Source of the DNA: Aquarana catesbeiana
Taxonomy: Eukaryota > Chordata > Amphibia > Anura > Ranidae
Direction of reading: 5' to 3'
Assembly (NCBI RefSeq): GCF_042186555.1
Contig: NC_133327.1
Coordinates: forward strand, 106,357,167 to 106,421,166
Length of the DNA: 64,000 nt
Numbering within the stretch: the first letter of the stretch is position 1; each line of letters opens with the position of its first letter. Both the position numbers and the translations under genes were made by a program. Under the pieces are notes generated by a model. The model searched no databases, was not told where the DNA came from, and saw only the letters and a list, made by a program, of their open reading frames with translations. Below, one piece after another: positions 58,201-64,000 of the stretch.

Positions 58201-61200
58201 TCAGCTCATGCCTCAGCTGCAAGTAGCTGGGGATTCGGATTTTACCATCCCGGCACCCTAAGGTGGCTGCCCAAGCACACAGTGATGACCTCTGTCCCCC
58301 CCCATAGCAGTGTCCTCTGCGCCTCCCCCCCAACAGTAGTATCTTCTGCCCACCCTCACAGTAGCAGTGTCCTCTGTCCCCCTTTACCTCACTCATCCCC
58401 CCCCCCCCCCCCCCTATAGCAATGCCCTCTTCCCCTTTTACATCATACCCTTCTTTCCCACAATTGTGCCCTCTACCCTGCCCCCCCCCCACCAGCAATG
58501 TCCTCTGCCCCCTTTTACATCATCCCACCCCAACACACACACAGCAGTGTAGATGTCAATAGAACAGTGGATTCATTCTCCTACCTATGGAGGTGAACAC
58601 AGAACCGAAGTGGGAGGCAGCACAGCTCTGGACAGAGGGCAGGAGCTGGAGATGCCAGAGATAACGTTCCATATTAACAAGCTGGCGACTGGTTGCTAGG
58701 GCCGCCAGCACCCATTCACCTGCCGGTTAACTTTAAAAGCTACCTGGTCTAGCTCCTGCCCTCCGTTCTGAGCTGTGCTACCTTCCGATTTCTGCTGTGA
58801 GGAAGGATGAGCACAGCAGAGGAGGCTGGAAGGAAAGACTGGTGCTGAGGTGCGGGGATCAGCAAAGCAGTGGAGTGTTCATGATCTACCCGTCACCCAC
58901 CCGCGGTCGAAGGGTAGATTACGATCGACGGGTTGCCGACCCCGCTCTACAGGGGAAACTAGCCAGAACTGTGAAAATTCACACCCCCTCATCACATTGC
59001 AAGTGAATACAAAGAATCATTTATTGAAAGTTGAAGTTCTGAAGTAGGTATTGTTTGCTGGCCTTGCCTAAATAATTAATAGTAAATTGTATTTTTTTTC
59101 CAGGTAGTTGTGACACACAGATTCCTTCCACAAGCAAAGAAAAGCAGTGCCATGTAAAGCCTTCATTCTGTGCCAAAAGGCCTCTTCAACCTTCAAGTAC
59201 TACTAAGAACCCACCTTCACCTAAAAGAACCAAACTGATTGAGTTTAGTTCCTTACCGCCATTGTTTGGACAGTCATTTTCTCAAATGGGTATGTTGTTG
59301 TTAATGATAATAATAATAATAATAATATATATTTTTCTTTATTTTTATGAAAAAGAAAATCAGACCAACCTTGTTTGTACGAGTTTTAAATGGGTGGAAA
59401 TGTGTTTTTATTTCTAGCTGTGTTCATGTTGAGCGGATTACACTTTACATCCTGACCCATTACAACTATTTTGTTTCCACACATTTGTGAAGTCCAAGAA
59501 CATCTTTCCGCAAGGACACACATCTTTACAAACTGGACATAACTTTAAACCTTTTGATTTAGAGTTTCACTTTAGATCAGATCACTTTAAAGTGATTATA
59601 AACCCTAACTATTAACTCATTTGCTTACTTTTGGTTGGTTGAATATGTCATTGAAAAGTTTTAGGATAAATGTAAAACAAAATACTTAGATCCTGTCAGT
59701 TGACATTTTTCTACGCTCTCTGCCTGTATTGCACTCTTATCAGTTACATTGTTCCCAGCTATGCCTATGGACTACAGAATTCATCCCCTTTGTGTAAAGT
59801 AGAAAAGGAGAGGCGAAGGTTCTGTAGTCCTTTCTCAGGATGCTTTTCCATAGATACAGTATGGTGAGTCAGCATTGACAACCTAGTAAAGCAAGTGTGT
59901 TACTGGCAGGATCACCAGGTGAAAATGGAGAACATTTTTTTCTAATGCAGCCATCACATCTCTGGACTCGTAGGTCCTAATATATTAGATGTTTGAGTTT
60001 TAGATACACCTTTTAATATTTGATGCCCGTTCACTCTATGCCATGGTTCTCCTACCCCTACATGACAGACCAGTAACTTCACATTCCCTGGGATTTCAAA
60101 AGGAAAGTACCCCTACAAAATCTATAGCTATTATCTGATTGTAAATGGAAACAGTAATATAACTGCGTTAACCCAGTGAAAAAGAAACAAAGCTGCTACA
60201 CAAAAATATGACAAATATTTAAATGGGATAGTGTAAAAATGTAGTGCTGAAACAAAAACATAATAAAAAAAGTGTTGAAATGAATGTGTTTCAATAACTT
60301 ATGGGTAATAACCCATCATGTTGTGAGTATAGATAACATGAATAACAAAGTCCCACAGTGCAATAAAAAGTGAAATCCAGTATAAGTTAGGAAGTCTTCT
60401 GGTGTGTAATTCATCTACATGGAAATCTTGAGGTAGAAAGAGGTTAAACACTCTTACCAGAACTGGTGGATTTGGATGCCAATGACGCCAAATCAAACAG
60501 GCTTAGAGATCCAGATGGATGGCTGTCCTGGAAGGAGGTGGAGGTGCCAGATCTCAAAGGTCATCTCCCGTTGGCTGGAACAGCTACGGTGCTATTCACC
60601 GCCCGAAAAGAGTCCTACATTCGGTAGGGGGCATCCAGGTCTCGTGTCCCATAAAAAGAGTATGGAAAGAAAAGAATGTATTGCTCCAATCGTGTAGATC
60701 ACAAAGGTAGGTTTATTGGAACAAACCAATATACAAATAATAAAAATGTGATCACATAAGATAAAGTAAAGTGTAGAGAATAGTATGCCTTGTCCGACGC
60801 GTTTCATCTAATTGGACTTCTACAGGGGCATGCCTGGTTTTTTTGTTTTTTTTTTTTTTTTTTTTTTTTTTTGGGGTGGTGAATACCACTGTAGCTGTTC
60901 CAGCCAAGAAGAGATGTCCTTTGAGATCCGGGACAGCCATCCATCTGGATCTCTAAGCCTGTTTGATTCAGTGTCATTGGCATCTGAATCCACCAGTTCC
61001 GGTAAGAGTGTTTTAACCTCTTTCTACCTCAAGATTTCTATGTAGATGAATTGCACACCAGAAGACTTCTTCACTTATACTGGATTTCACTTTTTATTGC
61101 ACTGTGGGACCTTGTTATTCACGTTATCTATACTCACAACATGATGGGTTATTGCCCATAAGTTATGAAACCATATTCATTTCAACACATGTTTTTTATT

Positions 61201-62120
61201 ATGTTGTTTCAGCGCTACATTTTTACACTATTATCTGACTGTAGATGCATCAGCTGCCCAGGGCTGATGTATATTTGTAAATTTTTACCTGCAGTTTTTT
61301 TTAGACCTATTGCAGTTCACAGTAAAACACTGACACTGCATGTGATTGAATATAACTCAGATGGTCATACTTGATTTGTATCCTGGTTAAAGTTCCCCTT
61401 TATGGTATCACGCAACATTTGCTGATTCAGAACACCCAGCCATCACTGTTTTTTATCATACTGGGCTTCCTCCATACAGGGGTAGGGAAGCTCTGACCAG
61501 TATGTGAAATGCCACAAATGAGATCTTCCCAGAGTGAGTCATTTTTGCACAAAAGTCTCCTGGAAACGTATATAAATTAATTTCAAAATGACATTCCAGA
61601 AAACCTGCCATAGTCACACGGCGTAAAGAGACCTCACAAAGTAGCAAGCATACTGTATCCAAATAAAATCCTTAGTACCCATGCCCACTGCCCTAATACT
61701 TTTGCCCAAGCTTATATAAAATTCAAATTTCTAAACACGAAGCAAACATTGACAAGTCCTCTCCATCCCACAATGCAGTGCTCAGTGCCTGGATGACCTG
61801 TTGCCAGATCCAAGAACTAACACATGAGGAGTGAGCGGTGTATACTTTGTTTGCATAGGGTTCATGTGGGGATTGGAATGATGCCTGCTTTACAGCTGCA
61901 AGGGCAGATTGATTTGTATGACCCAGTGACAATATCTCTCTAGTTTGCCTTGCAGTTGACGGTCAGTCTATAGATAGATAACAAGGTAGATGTAATGCTA
62001 CATGTGTATTTTATTTGCAGGAGATGCCACCGTGGTGTACACTGATGGTTGCTGCTCACGAAATGGGAGATTGAAATCACGAGCTGGAATTGGTGTTTAC
62101 TGGGGACCAAACCACCCTCT
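55104..62120 (+). CDS. RNASEH1: Ribonuclease H1, spliced, N-terminal two-thirds in window (partial)
   Basis: Coding exons are 55104-55237, 57128-57249, 59104-59289 and 62021-62120, all GT-AG. The product starts [20 protein letters not shown], a basic, non-acidic leader expected to target mitochondria. Met29 follows ([17 protein letters not shown]), the likely start of the nuclear form. The hybrid-binding domain continues in exon 2 ([20 protein letters not shown]), exon 3 is a poorly conserved Ser/Pro/Lys linker, and exon 4 opens the catalytic domain ([12 protein letters not shown], with the first catalytic Asp, then [14 protein letters not shown]). The remaining catalytic residues lie beyond 64000. 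RNase H1 degrades RNA in RNA-DNA hybrids (R-loops, mitochondrial primers). It is head to head with RPS7. No coding defect is visible. Confidence 0.96.
55445..56375 (+). repeat. 'AAAGTGGTTGTAAA' repeat interrupted by insertion (RNASEH1 intron)
   Basis: It starts AAAGTGGTTGTTAACC and matches the copies at 36130-36541 and 40562-40895. The interior is split at about 55595-56035 by unrelated DNA containing the GAAACGCGTTGG motif. Confidence 0.65.
55595..56035 (-). mobile_element. Unclassified retroposon-like insertion with hammerhead-like motif
   Basis: Unrelated DNA inside the repeat at 55445-56375. On the minus strand near 55923-55888 it reads CCTGAAGAAGACC then GGGTCGAAACGCGTTGG, which resembles a hammerhead core (CUGANGA, stem II, GAAA). 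Boundaries are approximate and the class is uncertain. Confidence 0.4.
57128..57249 (+). CDS. RNASEH1: RNASEH1 second coding exon (hybrid-binding domain)
   Basis: The acceptor ATCTTAG|G completes Trp. It encodes [30 protein letters not shown] and a Ser-rich start of the linker. The donor is GAAA|GTAAGT. Confidence 0.95.
57250..59103 (+). other. RNASEH1 intron, mostly unique DNA
   Basis: The intron carries C-rich simple sequence at 58280-58530 with TCCTCTGYCCCCC-type imperfect repeats (several GCAGTGTCCTCTG units), and a TE-like stretch at 57740-58000. I see no other gene. Confidence 0.5.
59104..59289 (+). CDS. RNASEH1: RNASEH1 third coding exon (linker)
   Basis: The acceptor T-tract ends CCAG. 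It encodes [20 protein letters not shown] and a Lys/Pro/Ser-rich stretch to LFGQSFSQM. The donor is ATGG|GTATGT. Confidence 0.9.
60148..61227. mobile_element. 1.1-kb inverted-repeat insertion in RNASEH1 intron
   Basis: CTATTATCTGATTGTAAATG (60128-60147) and CTATTATCTGACTGTAGATG (61228-61247) flank it as an imperfect ~20-bp direct repeat. Arms at about 60229-60600 and 60870-61227 are inverted (AGAACTGGTGGATTTGGATG and CCAGTT-type inverse). About 80 nt at 60148-60228 stay unpaired. The centre holds GACGCGTTTCATC (60796). No ORF. Confidence 0.75.
62021..62120 (+). CDS. RNASEH1: RNASEH1 fourth coding exon (start of catalytic domain)
   Basis: The acceptor is TTATTTGCAG and the donor CCTCT|GTAAGTAG. 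It encodes [20 protein letters not shown] and [14 protein letters not shown], with the catalytic Asp in YTDG. Confidence 0.96.
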
Positions 62121-62668
62121 GTAAGTAGATTACCAATTGTTGTTTACCCATAAATGTTTAATGGAGTGATCAGGGTTTGTTTTTTTTTTGTTTTGTTTTT
62201 TTTTATGTTTAAAGCTGAAGTTAATTTGTGTGGGTTTAGGGAGTTGGAAAGGGGAGGTAAAGGTGGTATGGTGGAACAGTGCAATAGAGTAAGCAGTAGC
62301 CACTGCCTGGCGGCTCGGTTATAATTGAAAAGAGAGCTGCTCCTTCCTCAGAACAGATGAATATATTCCACAGCCTCCAAGCTTTGGAATATTTTTTTTT
62401 TTCTTTATCGTACATCATGGGGCACAGAGCACCATAGTAATCACTATGTGGGTATAAGGGCATCTTCAGGTGATGGACACTAGTATAGACAATACAGGAG
62501 GTTCACTCCCTATATAACCCCTCCTCCTACCAGGAGTACCTCAGTTTTTTTGCCAGCGTCTAAGGTGTTGGTCACGAGTGAAGATGTGCTCTGAAGAGCT
62601 CCACCGGAGGGATCCCTGCTGGATTTAAACAGCCTCCATAGACTGGATCCATCCAAAGTGCCACTGAG

Positions 62669-62800
62669 GCCAAGGTGGATGGTACCAGGCCTTGAGAGGG
62701 GCGTTACAGGCAAAACCTCATGCTTCGTGTATGAGGCTCGGGTACCGGCCACCTTGGCCTCATATACGAAGCACAAGGTTTTGCCTGTAACGTCTCTCTT
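62669..62800. repeat. Interleaved inverted repeats in the DIRS-3 leader
   Basis: GGCCAAGGTGGATGGTACC (62669-62687) is inverted at 62741-62759. GTTACAGGCAAAACCTCATG and flanks (62694-62737) are inverted at 62757-62800. The order is a-b-a'-b', which could form either of two hairpins or a pseudoknot in RNA. Confidence 0.8.
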
Positions 62801-63285
62801 TGTAGGGCTGAACCCAGGACTTTTTGGTCATGCTACATTACCTAAAGTTTTTCCTGGCGGGGTGCTAATACTGGTCCAAGGTAGTGGAACCCCTATAATA
62901 GGGAACCGGTCCTTGAAGGTTTGCTAACGCAGCCCGCCGTGATGGGAGAAGTTTTTGGATCTGTCTGTTACAGCAGTATCCTGCAGCAAGGAAAAGGTAA
63001 GGGAAAAAGCATAGGAACTGTAAAAAGTCCACCTATGATTTTCTTCCATAGGTAAAAATGTTGTCATGCCTAAAGTCTTCCCTAGAGGGAGTAAATGCAT
63101 ACCTTGGTACGTTGCTCTCAGTCAGCTCAGAGTCCCAGCTAAACAGACGTGTGTGGTCTCGGCAAGCCATGGGGGATTCCTCATCCAGAACATTTTTCTC
63201 CCTGGGGGAAGGTAGGGACAACAGTAGCTTGTGGCGGCGGCAGCTTTTATATGTGTAAAAAAAATTTTTCCCCAAGAAGTTTTTT

Positions 63286-63396
63286 AAACTCCCCTTCCCC
63301 TTTCCCTTCCCTTCCCCTTTCCCTTCCCTTCCCCTTTCCCTTCCCTTCCCCTTTCCCTTCCCTTCCCCTTTCCCTTCCCTTCCCTCCCCTCCCCAC
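63286..63396 (+). repeat. (CCCTTTCCCTTCCCTTCC)n pyrimidine tandem repeat
   Basis: About six units of an 18-bp C/T motif (CCCCTTTCCCTTCCCTT). One strand is entirely pyrimidine. Confidence 0.9.
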
Positions 63397-63724
63397 TCTC
63401 AAGGAGCGTGCTGTATGCCGTCCGCCCGTGCACGGACTATGGCTTGATATACAGAGGGGGACGTGTTAATTAGGAAGGGGCGTGGCTTAAGGCACAGCGC
63501 CGTGTGCAGAACTTAAGTCCATGAGGAGAACACAGTACAGATGCTGGGGACAAGCGACAGACGCTTCACAGCTAACAGCTGCAGCCTGACACACAGGAGC
63601 GCTGGGGGCACGTGAGGTTGATGCAGGCATTACCAGTACAGGAAATAACTTTTACATACAACACTAAAGCTGAACTTTATTAGCATTGTCCTTTACATGC
63701 GTTTCCTGTACATGCATTATTAAA

Positions 63725-64000
63725 AAGATGGAAGGTACCAGCATTTGATGCTGCGATTTCCAGTGTGAATAATATTCTAACTTGCCCAGTAGACAATGCA
63801 CAAATGCTTAAAGATCCAACTGATAAAAGGTTGGAATTTTTGTTAAAATCCTCTTTCTTTGGCAGGTGCGGTTACGCAGCCTGCAGTTGCGGCAATAGGC
63901 ATCTGTCAAGTCCCTAAAGGACCAGTTTAGACAGGCCCTTAAGGAGGTCCCTGCACAACAGGTCTGCGATTTGGCTGAACTACCAAGGGCGCTATGATTG
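63725..64000 (+). pseudogene. DIRS-3 gag-like remnant (cut by window end)
   Basis: The plus strand encodes AFDAAISSVNNILTCPVDNA and QMLKDPTDKRLEFLLKSSF, clearly the same protein as in the second element (DATISSVNNSLTCPVDNAQM). A frameshift after LLKSSF puts GAVTQPAVAAIGICQ in another frame, and a stop follows. It is broken in this copy. Confidence 0.8.

Larger units (their letters stand above)
62394..64000 (+). mobile_element. DIRS-like element 3, partial (runs off window end)
   Basis: The left end (CGTACATCATGGGGCACAGA, then CTATATAACCCCTCC and CAGGAGTACCTCAGTTTT) resembles the termini of the second DIRS element (CGAACATCACGGGACACAGA, CTATATAATCCCTCC, CAGGGATACCTCAGTTTT). A gag remnant follows at 63725. 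It lies in the RNASEH1 intron in the same orientation as the gene. Confidence 0.75.

Noticed and set aside
58042..58419. 125-codon ORF in an RNASEH1 intron
   Set aside because: Its second half is C-rich simple sequence. No domain is visible and there are no flanking splice sites matching RNASEH1.
63149..63469. 106-codon ORF near the window end
   Set aside because: Most of it is the CCCTTTCCCTT tandem repeat inside the DIRS-3 element.

Overview
The window is vertebrate nuclear DNA, most likely from a ranid-type frog. The evidence is two ordinary vertebrate genes with GT-AG introns, a ribosomal protein gene with a U17 (SNORA73) snoRNA copy in each of its six introns (the layout known from Xenopus laevis), and a dense load of DIRS-type, hAT, PIF/Harbinger, Tc1 and TTAA-flanked transposons. 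The species assignment is inference. There is no bacterial, operon or CRISPR content.

Layout. 1-1160: gene-poor DNA with a TA-rich microsatellite. 1165-12460: two degenerate DIRS-like tyrosine-recombinase retrotransposons on the minus strand. Both carry gag-like, RT/RNase H and recombinase remnants; the second has inverted terminal repeats and several nested insertions. 13245-31740: RPS7 on the minus strand, seven exons and six introns. Its 194-residue protein is complete, exon 1 is non-coding with a 5'TOP start, and intron 1 holds a ~1.7 kb minisatellite. 31.9-48.3 kb: intergenic DNA made almost entirely of palindromic MITE-like repeats, a PIF/Harbinger relic and a LINE 3' end. 48.3-48.6 kb: a GC-rich block with two CCAAT boxes and GC boxes that looks like a promoter. 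I propose it as the promoter and leader exon of RNASEH1. 49-55 kb: more MITEs, a hAT element and a Tc1 relic. 55104 to beyond 62120: RNASEH1 on the plus strand. The mitochondrial leader, the hybrid-binding domain, the linker and the start of the catalytic domain are visible; later exons lie outside the window. 62.4-64.0 kb: a third DIRS-like element, plus strand, running off the end, apparently inside an RNASEH1 intron.

How the genes relate. RPS7 (40S subunit) and its six intronic U17 RNAs (18S pre-rRNA processing) form one ribosome-biogenesis transcription unit. RNASEH1 removes RNA-DNA hybrids in nucleus and mitochondria. The two genes are head to head, as in human. The most interesting points are the six-copy U17 set including one copy with a changed ACA box, start-codon and uORF features of RNASEH1 together with a possible distant leader exon, a possible spliceosomal intron in the DIRS gag, and an interleaved A-B-A'-B' inverted-repeat insertion. 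Nothing here clearly proves a wholly new system.
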